The position numbers were made by a program, and so were the translations under genes. From NCBI RefSeq assembly GCF_000801105.2, contig NC_079516.1:50513265-50577264 (forward strand): a stretch of 64,000 nucleotides of DNA, given 5' to 3'. The notes under the pieces are model-generated. The model was not told the DNA's origin, did no database searches, and saw nothing but the letters and a program-made list of their open reading frames with translations. Below, piece after piece: positions 12,056 to 22,283 of this stretch. Source of the stretch: Raphanus sativus (lineage: Eukaryota > Streptophyta > Magnoliopsida > Brassicales > Brassicaceae). Numbering within the stretch: the stretch's first letter is position 1; every line of letters begins with the position of its first letter.

Positions 12056-13692
12056 AGACCTCGCTTTCACACTTCTCTACAGACACGTGTCAGCTGTGAC
12101 GCCGACCTGTTGTTAGCCGCACGTGCCTCAACGTCGACACCAGAAGAGCCACGCAATTTCTGGTAAACATTCATTCACTTTGACCTTTGCTTTGTTTCCT
12201 TGCATGTCATAACCAACGCTCTCACATTTATAAACTCAAGTGGATATGAACTCAGAGAAGAAATACACATAAACAAACATGATACCGAGACTTAGACAGG
12301 TTCACTCTATATGATCAGTTTAGTGCTACGACGGATGGATGGATGCATGGATAGTTGGTGTTACATCCGTCTTTAGCTAGGGTTAAACGTAACTAATGTG
12401 AAAACCTTCAGCAGAAAACAAAATCAATTTCGGTTTGATGATAGTCTATGTTTATAAGGTTTAGAGATGACTTAAGTTGTTAGACAAAGAGCTATCAGGT
12501 TTGAACCTTGTACTATATGACAGATTATAGCTCTTATAAACATCTATAAAGTTTTTGCTGTAAAGTTATAAAATCATGCATGCTCTTAAGTATATTTGAG
12601 CATGTGCAACAAAATTCACTAACAGGATAAAACCATGGATTTTCAGTTGCAGGTCACAAGAATCTAATTTCAGTATCTAATTTTTGCTTTTCTAATGCTT
12701 TGGCAGTATTCTTTGACACAAAGTGACAAAGATATAAGAGTTGTCACTCTTTTCCACTATTACTATTATTTTGTCTTATTATAAAATTTTGGCTGTTATA
12801 ACTAAAACATTATACTTTCCCGCACATTTAAGTTCTATCATCATATAGTGGCACGGACCGGACTATGCGTGATAAGATATGGTTAGTGTGATACAAGCAA
12901 CTTAAGTGGATCAGGCAAAATATAACAAACAAGAGTTAAAATGAATCGTGATGAATTATTTTCAAATTTTATAGTTTCTAGCTTATATTTGGTTGAGGTT
13001 AACTTTTCTATTTTACCGAATATAATTATTTTTCGAGTTTTAACGAGTTCAAAAGTTTAAAATGTGAACCGCACCATTGCTAGTATTTGAATTTCGAACC
13101 ATCTTCATTTGGAAGGTTGATGTGCGATTTACCACATCGAAAGTGAAGCTAAATTTGTGAACTAATACTCCAAAATGCCAAATTATCAGTTGAACTTCAT
13201 CCACAGGGCACATTCTTCGCATGGCCATATATTTCAGCGAAATACAATTATTCAACAGCTACAGAAACAAAGTTATAGTTCTGATAGAGTAAGTAGATTA
13301 CAAAAGTTTTTAAAGTGTATAGTAGTTTTGAAAAACATCAACAATTTTTCATGATTAATATCCATGAAATTCACCCGTGCAAAAAAGTGACAAACAACAA
13401 GAAACAAGTAATAACAGTTAAAATGAGCATACGTCGAATCCTTTTGATTGATGGATCACACACTTTGGATGTAATGCGTTTGTCCAATACATGTGTATGT
13501 GTCTACTTCTGGCGTGTATTATTTAACGTCTCCATGTGATTTCACATTTTAAAAATTCTTTTACCTATCCCTCTTATCATTTTCTATCCTCTAATGATGT
13601 CTTTAGAAATAAAGATTCACCGCAGTAAAAAGAAGAGATAAAGAATCATGAAGCCAACAAGATGGTCATGGAAATATATAAGTTTTGAAATA
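12056..13692. other. Intergenic DNA with ACGTG-rich patch, no gene recognised
   Basis: The stretch 12070-12140 is GC-richer and holds CACGTG and several ACGTG or TGAC motifs, like a stress- or light-responsive plant promoter. No coding exon follows that I can recognise. The remaining sequence is AT-rich without features. Confidence 0.45.
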
Positions 13693-13932
13693 CTCCTTTC
13701 GCTTCGATTTAATTGTCGTTGTAGGAAAAAAATTTCGTTTTAAAATAAGTATCGTTTTAGAGTTTTAATGCAAAATTTATTTAAAAAAAAAATCAATTTT
13801 ATTTTTCTATTGGTTAAAATGTAGTTAGAGATATATGTAATTGTGTTTTTATCTTGAAAATATACAAAATCATATATTTTCTTAATTTGTGTACATAAAT
13901 CTAGAACGACAAGTAAAATAAAACGGAGGGAG
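13693..13932. mobile_element. Stowaway-type MITE
   Basis: 240 bp bounded by CTCCTTTCG at the left and CGGAGGGAG at the right, degenerate forms of the CTCCCTCCG terminal repeat, with TA on both sides (13691-13692, 13933-13934). TA duplication and these termini are typical of Tc1/mariner-related Stowaway MITEs. A related copy lies at 31308-31512. Confidence 0.82.
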
Positions 13933-13934
13933 TA

Positions 13935-15076
13935 GTAATTAAGGATTTCCTTAGTCCATGCAGAGGTAAATTAATACGTTAAATACGTATCAACACATTA
14001 CTATAATTGATTTAATAGTGTTTCATTATTGTTGGTGCAGTTATTGATTGATCCAAGCAAGTAATTTACAGTTATAGGCGCAGAGAGAAGGAGAGGTCAC
14101 CGACTGAGATTTGCTTTGATGCATTTAAATCCATCTTTCTATTGTCTTCCCACTTTCTGACTTTCCTTCCTTTTTAAAACATCTATTTATTTTTACTTTA
14201 TGTTATTATTACAAATGGTAATAACGCCAAATACTTACGCGATCTGTTTTAAACCCACTTTCCATCTATGAAAACTTCAGTTGCCTTGCTAACGTCGATG
14301 GTCTAAAGGATGAGGTTAAAACTTTGAAGTTCTAGTACGAGCCACTTGAGAAATATGATTTTTTTACACTCCGGAGTCGAATAAGTCTAAAAGACCGCGT
14401 GTCAAATTTCAAGATTTTTTTTTATTTGGATACGACTTGTTTTAGTTAAGTTTTAAGTTCATATCAGCTCTTATTCAAAATGATTTAGATTTTCTGTGAT
14501 GTTCGATAGGTAATTGTTATTTTTTGTTTTCTTTTTGCTTTAGAATATATGCTGTAAATCTTTTTACACTGTAACTGTAAATTCATATCAATAACTTTCA
14601 AATAATTAAATATAGAACTCTTTTTTTTTGTGCAAATAAAACTCTACAAAACTAATTTCTAAAATGGCTGTAAAAAAACAATCTGTAGAAATCACTTACA
14701 ATACTTACAGTGACAAATAGCCAGATAATCTTGTTCTCTCCTTGCTTGACATAAACTAACAATGTTTTTTAACCACAGAAACGTAACGTAGTCGAATGAT
14801 ACATCGGATTTGGAAAGGTACTTAGCATTCCGAATTTAAAATCTATCAAATTCAGATTTACCCGCTTATGTTCAGGTGATATAGATACTTAATTTTTATT
14901 ACGAATAACCGGATCTGTCGGGAACTGGTAGATATATTCTCAAGAGATTACTCGATTGGTTTTCGGTCCACCGAACATTTTTGGATTATCAAAAAAAAAA
15001 AAAAAATAACGGTTCTTTAAAAAAATCCTAACTTGTATGATTAATTGATAGATGAGTGTTAATAAAAAAAGATGAC
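13935..15076. other. Intergenic DNA, no gene recognised
   Basis: AT-rich, with poly-A and poly-T tracts. No coding region and no convincing mobile element ends were found. Confidence 0.5.
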
Positions 15077-15826
15077 TTATTCTTGGGTTCACCCCTAGAG
15101 TGAATCTAGAGGTTCACCCAACCAATAGAAATCACTCATTTCATAATTGATATCTTTTAAATAAGGAAGCAAAATATTATCAAGTTATATTATGTTTCTA
15201 AAATAAAAATGTTAAAAATAAATAAAAATAGTAATATATGCAAAAAAATTAAAAATATTTTAAATCCATCATCAAAACACTAAGCCTAAACTCTAAAATT
15301 TAAATTAAAAACATTAAACATTAAATCTTAAAAATACCAAATCCTTAATCCTAAAAAAAAGTTTAGGATTTATCCAAAGGTTTAGGGTTTAGAGTTTAGG
15401 ATTTAGGGTTTAATATTTCGATGACGGCTTTAAAATATATAATTTTTTTTTGCATATACTAGAGTTTAGGATTTAGAGTTTAAGATTATCCAAGGGTTTA
15501 GCATATACCCAAGGGTTTAGGGTATATCCAAGGGTTTAGGGTATATCCAAGGGTTTAGGGTTTATGATTTAGGGTTTAAGGTTTATTTTATTCTTTGAAA
15601 ATGTTAAAATATATTTTTTAAATTACTTTTTGTAACTACTACTATTTATATTTGTTTTTATTTTATTTATTTTAAAACATAAAATAACTATTTTTTTCTT
15701 TTTTGAACATTAAAATAACTTGACAATATTTTGTTTCCTTATTTAAAAGATATCAATTGTGAAATGAGTGATTTCTATTGGTTGGGTGAACCTCTATGTT
15801 CACTCTAGGGGTTCACCCAAGAATAA
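15077..15826. mobile_element. Foldback element 1 with telomere-like internal repeats
   Basis: The left end TTATTCTTGGGTTCACCC is matched by the inverted right end, and similarity continues for about 100 bases on each side (CCAACCAATAGAAATCACTC motif). The terminal block is itself near-palindromic around CTAGAG. The interior is an array of degenerate CCCTAAA / TTTAGGG units. At 15501-15560 a 19-bp unit with CCAAGGGTTTAGG is repeated in tandem about four times. No ORF. The target duplication is unclear; TA is possible. Confidence 0.78.
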
Positions 15827-15857
15827 CTCAAAAAAGATATAGATTTTTTTTGAGTAA

Positions 15858-16542
15858 TACTTGGATTCACCCCTAGAGTGAACCTTTAGGTTCACCCAAC
15901 CAATAGGATTTCGTTATTTCATATTCATTATCTTTTAAAAAACAAAATATTGTGAAATTTTACTATGTTTTTAAAATAAAAAAAATAAAAAGAAAATAAT
16001 AGTAGTCGCAAAAAAAAGTTGTATATTTAAAATACCGTCTACAAAACACTAAACCTTAAACCTTAAATCTTAAACCCTAAATCCTTGGTAAACCCTTGGA
16101 TAAATCATAAATCTTTAGATTTTTAAAAAAAATATTTTTAACACAGTCATCAAAACACTAAACCCTAAATCCTAAATACTAAACCCTAAATATTAAATCC
16201 TAAACCCTTGAATAAACTCTAAACCCGTGGATAAATCATAAATTCTAGGATTTAGAATTTATCCAAGTGTTTGGTATTTACCAAGGGTTTAGGATTTATC
16301 CAAGAGTTTAGGGTTTAGGATTTAGAGTTTAGGATTTAGTGTTTGGCTGACGGTATTAAAAATATTTTTTTTAAAATGCGTTTTTGTTTGCAATTAATAT
16401 TATTTTTTATTTATTTTTATTTTTTAGTTTAAAAATAGAATATAACTTGACAATTTTTTTTTTTAAGATACTGAATTTGAAATAACGAAATCCTATTGGT
16501 TGGGTGAACTTAAAAGTTCACTCTAGAGGTGAATCTAAAAAT
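15858..16542. mobile_element. Foldback element 2 with telomere-like internal repeats
   Basis: Same architecture as the neighbour 30 bases to the left: ends built on TTCACCCCTAGAGTGAAC and GGTTCACCCAACCAATAG, inverted at the right, and an interior of degenerate CCCTAAA (left half) and TTTAGGG (right half) units. The interior differs in detail from element 1, so this looks like a second family member and not a simple tandem copy. The exact ends are uncertain by several bases. Confidence 0.73.
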
Positions 16543-16803
16543 TTCTCGTATTTTTTTAAGACAATTCCCTAGTAAGTAAACAAAAACGAAAAGAAAAACA
16601 AAACAAAACAAAAACGGTAATGGTGCGTCGATCTAGGCACCACAAGGCCCCGGGCAATACCGACTGCCACAACTCTCTGCATCTTCTTCTAATTTTATAT
16701 AGGGATATTTATCAGAAAAGAAGACAAAAACAAACAAATAATTTGTATATTTATATATTTATCCATTATTTTTCTAGATGGACATATGCTTCTAAATATC
16801 CAA

Positions 16804-16811
16804 TATAAATA
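16804..16811 (+). promoter_or_regulatory. TATA box of DVL-type gene
   Basis: TATAAATA lies 225-232 bases upstream of the start codon at 17036. The intervening sequence is CT- and CA-rich, as in many plant 5' UTRs. Confidence 0.5.
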
Positions 16812-17035
16812 GGGAATCCTAACACTTCTTTTTCCCTTGCTGACTTAAATCTCCAAACTCCGAGAAAATCTCCAAATTTCCGAGTTAGTTTTTTATCGTT
16901 TAAATTCGTCACAGTTCTTCAAATTCCAAGAAACCCACAAGAAAAAAATATCAGTATCACTTCTCTTTGGTGAGAGAGATCACACCAAGCAACCAAAAAA
17001 CAAGAGAAATCTGAAAATCTTTACATCATCCATCA

Positions 17036-17326
17036 ATGGCATCATCAGGCCTGACTCGTTCGGGAAGTGCGCCGCAGTTCCATCTAGACGAGAAGTGGAA
17101 GCTGGCCAAGAAAGACAGTTTAAGCGGGGGCGCGGCAAGGATTACTCGCTCCTCCTCGACGTCTTCTATCCCCATGAACGGCGGCAAGAAGACACACAAA
17201 CAGGGGAGATGCGCTTTTACGAGGAAGTGCGCGAGATTAGTCAAAGAACAGAGAGCTCGTTTCTACATCATGCGTCGATGCGTGATCATGCTTGTCTGCT
17301 GGAGAGATAATTACTCAGATTCTTGA
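17036..17326 (+). CDS. DVL/ROTUNDIFOLIA-like small peptide
   Basis: Intronless ORF of 96 codons. The C-terminal third (about residues 59-91), with CARLVKEQRARFYIMRRC and VCWRDN, is the conserved DVL/RTF domain. Arabidopsis ROT4 and DVL peptides carrying this domain restrict polar cell proliferation and alter leaf and fruit shape when overexpressed; they associate with the plasma membrane. The N-terminus is Ser/Thr-rich and basic, without a signal peptide, as usual for the family. The position left of the aspartyl protease gene fits Arabidopsis At2g39705 (RTFL8/DVL11). A CT-rich 3' UTR follows. The gene is the only one in the 10-25 kb transposon-rich stretch. Confidence 0.9.
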   Translation: MASSGLTRSGSAPQFHLDEKWKLAKKDSLSGGAARITRSSSTSSIPMNGGKKTHKQGRCAFTRKCARLVKEQRARFYIMRRCVIMLVCWRDNYSDS

Positions 17327-18620
17327 AAAAACCAAACACCAATCTCTCTCTATCTCTCTGTGTTTCTTCATCTCTCTGTTGTGAAACAGAAGTAGATAGA
17401 TCATATACGCAGGTGTACATATGCTCTTTTGTTTTCTGTTTCTTTAGATTAAAAATTAGATTTGTAACTTTTATGTATGAGTTCTTGCAAGAGAGGAGGA
17501 TGTATGAAAGCCTTTTTCAAAAAAAAAGAGAGAGGAGGATGTGCTCAAGATCAGGTTTTAACAATGTGATCAGTATAAAATATTGAATTAGATTCTTATT
17601 GTGACGATTAGTTTGGTCTTTCTTTGAATCTTCTTCATGTTCTTTAATGATCTTTACTGTGATGATGTTGACGATGAATGTGGCGTTTTTCCCTCTCTCT
17701 CTCTAGAGTCTAGAGGTTGAAAGAGAGAGAAAAAGATTCCATTGGAACTGTTACAATTAAGCTATGTGTGGATCATGTGTACTTAGTCTGACAAAGTGAT
17801 TAGTTTTCTTTTCTTTTTTCCTTTTCTTAATGTAAATATTAATCAGTTATGATTTTTATATGTTTATACTTTTGTCATGATTAATAAATAGAATTACCTA
17901 ATGATATAATACTAAACTTTTGTTGAGTTATTAACCATCTTTATAATCTACTGAGACGAGGCCAAGTTAGACTTGTTCAAGAAACTCGAATGCTAAATAT
18001 GATTACGATTTGCATCTATTCATGTATATACTATTATGAGGCTTTTCGAAATACTTTTAAAAAGTTGGTAATATATCTAATTTAACATAATTAACATGGT
18101 ACTTATTTATGAGATAAAATACAGTTGTTTTATTTTACTTTCACATTTTCAGAAAATTTAACCTGTGGATTTCTTTTTAATTGAATAAACTAGTTCAAAA
18201 AACAACGTCACTTTAAAAAGAAAAAAAAATGTTCTTAAGTTTCTTAATTTGGGGTAGTTTTCTCGTGAAACGTGATTTAGTAATCAGAGAAAAAATCTGA
18301 ATTAACTAAACAAATACTTCACATGCAAAACTAACAGCTGGGTTTTCTCGCAGTTTCTTACCATGGGCATCTCTGAAAGTCTGAATTGCCAGAGATTTCA
18401 TATGCATCTGACTCCTTAATACTACTTTATACTATTTTTGTATGCATGCTTTAACCTATATGGCTATATAGTGATATAATACTGTATATATAAATTTTTG
18501 TCGCCATACTAATTTTATATTCCAAGCTGAACCAGTTACTCAATTTGTGAATTCTTTTTACTCGGAATCTTGGACCTGTTTATCTCATTACTCATTAGTA
18601 AATTTACTGGTAATTTCTTG
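17327..18620. other. 3' UTR and intergenic DNA downstream of the DVL-type gene
   Basis: The first few hundred bases likely hold the 3' UTR, with AATAAA-like motifs near 17882. A micro-insert at 17490-17542 is listed separately. No other gene seen. Confidence 0.5.
17490..17542. repeat. Micro-insert with 14-bp flanking duplication
   Basis: AGAGAGGAGGATGT at 17490-17503 recurs exactly at 17529-17542. The 25-base insert 17504-17528 ends CCTTTTTCAAAAAAAAAG. It falls in the probable 3' UTR of the DVL-type gene. Confidence 0.82.
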
Positions 18621-18952
18621 AAACTTTAAGTCTGTAAGAGCATGATTATTGCAAATGTTCTTAGTAAAAGTCATTAATATACATATATGTATGTATATGT
18701 ATATGTATATATTATATATGCGTATGTAATTGTTTGTTAAGGATTTTACGGAAACCGAAACCAAAAATTTCTTAATTAAGGAACTTTCGGTTTCGATTTC
18801 CGTAAAGTCCTTAACAAATAATTACATACGCATATATAATATATACATATACATATATATACATATATGTGTATTAAGAATTTTTGCTAAGAACCTTTGC
18901 AATAATCATGCTCTAACTATCTTCAAAAAGAAAAAAAACTTTAAGTCTGTAA
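18621..18952. repeat. 17-20 bp direct duplication bracketing a MITE and an A-rich micro-insert
   Basis: AAACTTTAAGTCTGTAA at 18621-18637 recurs exactly at 18936-18952. Removing the MITE at 18638-18913 and one TAA extends the duplication to about 20 bp (through AACTA) and leaves a short insert TCTTCAAAAAGAAAA. The micro-insert therefore came first and the MITE later jumped into its left flank. Confidence 0.82.
18638..18913. mobile_element. Tourist/Harbinger-type MITE, near-perfect hairpin
   Basis: 276 bp forming an almost complete inverted repeat: GAGCATGATTATTGCAAA at the left is mirrored at the right, and the arms pair through the AT-rich TACATATA stretch to a centre near 18780. TAA flanks both sides (18635-18637 and 18914-18916), the 3-bp duplication of the PIF/Harbinger superfamily. 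The long hairpin could yield 24-nt or 21-nt small RNAs if transcribed. Confidence 0.87.
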
Positions 18953-19108
18953 CTACATATGACCAAATCAGTAGACGAATTAAGTCTGTCCATTCACAAC
19001 GGAACTTGCCACTTTAGGCTATTGGAATTTATGATACGATTCGTGCTACATTATCGATTGATCAATATTGATATGACTGTTAAGGTATCTATAGAAACGT
19101 AGACTATA

Positions 19109-19158
19109 GATTATTCTCAAAGCTATTGTGACAAAAAAAAAAGATTATTCTCAAAGCT
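19109..19158. repeat. Micro-insert with 17-bp flanking duplication
   Basis: AGATTATTCTCAAAGCT at 19109-19125 and 19142-19158, exact. The insert is ATTGTGACAAAAAAAA (16 bases). Confidence 0.87.
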
Positions 19159-19388
19159 GCTGAATTGGCCAAGATACCAGAACACAATCTCAACATCTTG
19201 TAAACTCTTGAAATTCTTGGTATCAATCACCCCAAGTACTCTAAATATAAAACATAAGATTAAAAAATATACAAATTACACATTTTTCTTACAAACACGT
19301 ATTTAGCTTTAATTTCTATCTACAATTATAAACCCATTAATCATGCTTTATTTAGTTTTTAAATCTAACACTAAAAAATAAAGAAATG

Positions 19389-21190
19389 CACTACAAAAAA
19401 AGACTTGTTTCACATCATTTAATTTATATATGCGCATCAATTATAAATGATGTGAATTTTTTTTTCATCATTTAGATAAATGACTCTGAAAGTGGTGATG
19501 CAAATAATTGACATCAGTTTATTAATAATTGATGTAAATATAAAAAAATATTCGTATCAATTCTAGCAACTGATGTAAATATGTGTCAATTACAAAAAAT
19601 GATGTTAATGTTTACATCAATTTATTTAAATGATATTAAAATTCGTATCAGTTAAATTAATTTTAATTATTTATATTACTTATTAGTAACTGATATAAAT
19701 TAGTATCAATTTTCATTATTGATTTTAATATATAATTATAAATCTATTATCACGGATTTAACACTTGCACATAATTGATGTTAAAAATTAAATGGTTTAG
19801 CACATTTTAAACAATTAAAAATGAAAACAAAATAATTAATTAAATCAGAAAATCAAACTAGATTGATTAATGAATTGAAAATTAAATTACATAATTTATT
19901 CAGCGTTCAAATTTACAAAACAAAAATAAACTAATTATGTTAAGAGATCCACTAGACAAGTGTTGATAATCACTCCATCAATCAGAGCCCCTAGACAATC
20001 TCCGAAACTGATTTGAACAATGGTAGCTTCAGGGGATCGGCATCTTAATGGACCTCAGGACCTGATCTACTAAAACACTGGCACTGAACGAAGTTGTCAT
20101 CCCAAGCCTTGGCACTACAAAGTACAAACATAAAATGGTCACGAACATTTATCAATCAAATGATCAAATCTTATGAACAGAGAATACTAAGAAAATACCT
20201 TAAGTATAGTAGTGGATTCCTCGATCAATGTTTGAATTATAGAGCTCATAGTAATTCTGCAAGACTTCCAATACAGTTGCAGGCTAAGAAGTTAGAGAAA
20301 TATCTAAGTACACAAGCTTAGAACCACTCACTTCGTGAAACTACAGTTTCAAGTCAAATGGTTCCTTAGCGTTATAGAATTCGATAAGAAGGCTGAAATG
20401 GACAGTAATGTTCAGATTTGATACATTATGTAGGATCCGGAAATCTTTATAAGCGCGAGGACCGAGAGTGAAGGGTTCGTAATTGGTGGTGATTGTGGCG
20501 GAGGAAGAGGGGTTGGAGTAGACGGATAGAGAAGAGGAGCGGAGGGTGCAGGAGAAGCTTCGTGGTATGGAAGAGGCAGAAGCAATGGAGCTTAGGAAGA
20601 TAAACCATAACGAGTGGGATAAGATATGAAGATAATTTGCTTCTCGCTTTAGTTGCAGTTACCAAAAGCTATTATTGTGGGATGAAAACGTTTTGGGGCT
20701 AGATCTCCGTTAGAGGAAAAGAAGTTAATATTTTTGCGAAGCAGTTTTTAACTGATGCAAACTAAGGTAAAATAACATCATTTTTATTTTATTGATATTA
20801 TAAAGAAAAAAAAATTAGTTACCTTAATTTTCGCAATTAAGACTACTTCATAATATTATTTTATGCTATTTTTTTTATTGGCATCGATTATTTATTGATG
20901 TAAGTTTTATATCATTACAATAAGTGATTTGAAACCAAAAATAGATACATCATTTAATTAATTGATATAAATGTATATAACAGCATCAGTTTTGTTAAAG
21001 TGATGCAAACTAATAAAAATATATATCATTTAACTGAATTGATGCTAAATAATTTAATAAGGACATCAGTTGTTGTAACTGATGCTAAATTTTATATATT
21101 TGTATCATTTGTAGATAAGTAATTTAAAATAGAATCATTTAAATTTGTGATACATTTTAAGTGATTTAATTCATCTCTTTTTTTGTAGTG
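19389..21190. mobile_element. Non-autonomous CACTA (En/Spm) element with captured sequence
   Basis: 1802 bp starting CACTACAAAAAAAGA and ending in its exact inverse, flanked by the 3-bp duplication ATG (19386-19388, 21191-21193). Subterminal regions of about 400 bases at each end carry many short direct and inverted copies of a GATGTAAAT / ATCAATTNT-type motif, as in CACTA elements where they bind transposase. The central 19.95-20.70 kb is less AT-rich and contains ORFs unrelated to a transposase. Confidence 0.9.
20341..20640 (-). pseudogene. Unrecognised ORF fragment carried by the CACTA element
   Basis: On the minus strand an open frame of more than 90 codons runs to a stop at 20341-20343. 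It includes a hydrophobic stretch (LWFIFLSSIASASS) resembling a signal peptide and the segments TITTNYEPFTLGPRAYKDF and LLIEFYNAKEPFDLKL. Base composition is less AT-rich than the rest of the element. I do not recognise the family; a captured host exon is the simplest reading. No start codon is visible in this frame near the open end. Confidence 0.4.
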
Positions 21191-22030
21191 ATGGTTGCAA
21201 GAACTTTATTTTCTAAAGCATTACTTTATTTATTTCAAATTAGTTATCCTTTTAGGGTTTTATGGACAAATTAAAAAACTAGTTAAAATTCAAATGTCTT
21301 TGTTTGACCTACATAATTAAATAACATTTACTGTTTATCTTATTTTAATAAGAATAAAAGAGATATATTAATAGAAATATTGCACTAAATTCATAGAACG
21401 ACATTTAATTTTTAACAAAAAAATTATGATACAACGATACTTAATTTAAAACAAAAATATATATATTAAGTTGTAAAACAAACATTTTAGGAATACATTT
21501 CATTTTTTATTTTTTATTTAATTTTTGCAGCTACATCAAATACATAAATAAAAAAACTTCAGTAATATTTTTACTATCATATTCGGACTAATCATTCACA
21601 ATTGATATTTTTCGTACCAACTATACGTTGAACAGTAAAACATAATTACTTTTAAAAGTATTGTTTTGAAAATTGGATCTCTTCGTCAATGACCATGCTT
21701 GTTTTTTATTTAGATCTACTTCTTTGGTTTATTTGGCAATGATTAAGTAGATAGAATTTATAGTATGCCAACACTTTTCGGTTTTCACCACCACTACCAT
21801 TTCTGGAGGCCTTGCGAAAAATAAAATCTAAAATTTCAGGCATTAGTACCACACTCTCCTTCTATGAGGGCAGTGAGTATATTGTTTGTTTTCCTATAAC
21901 ATTGATGTTGTGAGAACATTATCCAACGAGAACTTGGAGAAAAGGCGGGCTAGTAATGGTTAATTTAACAGGATTTTGGGAATTTTTGGGTGGCTATTTT
22001 ACAAAGTGATCGATTTCTCTTTTAACATTT

Positions 22031-22112
22031 TTCAAGTGTTATTCTTTTTTTTTTTGTGAACACCCTTCAAGTGTTATTCTATGCAAACATTTCAAAGTGT
22101 TATTCTATGCAA
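22031..22112. repeat. Two successive micro-inserts giving three copies of a 15-18 bp unit
   Basis: TTCAAGTGTTATTCT is at 22031-22045 and 22066-22080, separated by a 20-base T-rich insert ending GTGAACACCC. The second copy extends into AAGTGTTATTCTATGCAA (22069-22086), which recurs exactly at 22095-22112 after the 8-base spacer ACATTTCA. Two events have hit the same spot. Confidence 0.85.
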
Positions 22113-22254
22113 TATTTTGCTAGATATATCATATATACATGTAAACAACTGTTTTTTTTCAAAAGAAATTCCATTAGTGGAGACCAAGAGGAAATATACT
22201 AAATATAAAATTAGCAAATAGAAGCGTACATTAGTAGTCATCCCCACAAATCCA

Positions 22255-22283
22255 AAGGATCTCTTTTTTTTTTGTAAGGATCT
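22255..22283. repeat. Micro-insert with 8-bp flanking duplication
   Basis: AAGGATCT at 22255-22262 and 22276-22283, separated by CTTTTTTTTTTGT. Short duplication, so weaker than the others. Confidence 0.6.

Noticed and set aside
14611..14647. Possible further micro-insert (T-run between AACTCT copies)
   Set aside because: The duplication is only about 6 bp, too short to separate from chance in AT-rich DNA.
15300..15600. Possible CRISPR-like or true telomeric array
   Set aside because: Units are degenerate CCCTAAA repeats without unique spacers, inside a foldback element in a plant genome.
9694..17035. TAS1/TAS2-type trans-acting siRNA loci, which lie near this block in Arabidopsis
   Set aside because: I could not find a miR173-type target site or any recognisable TAS sequence.
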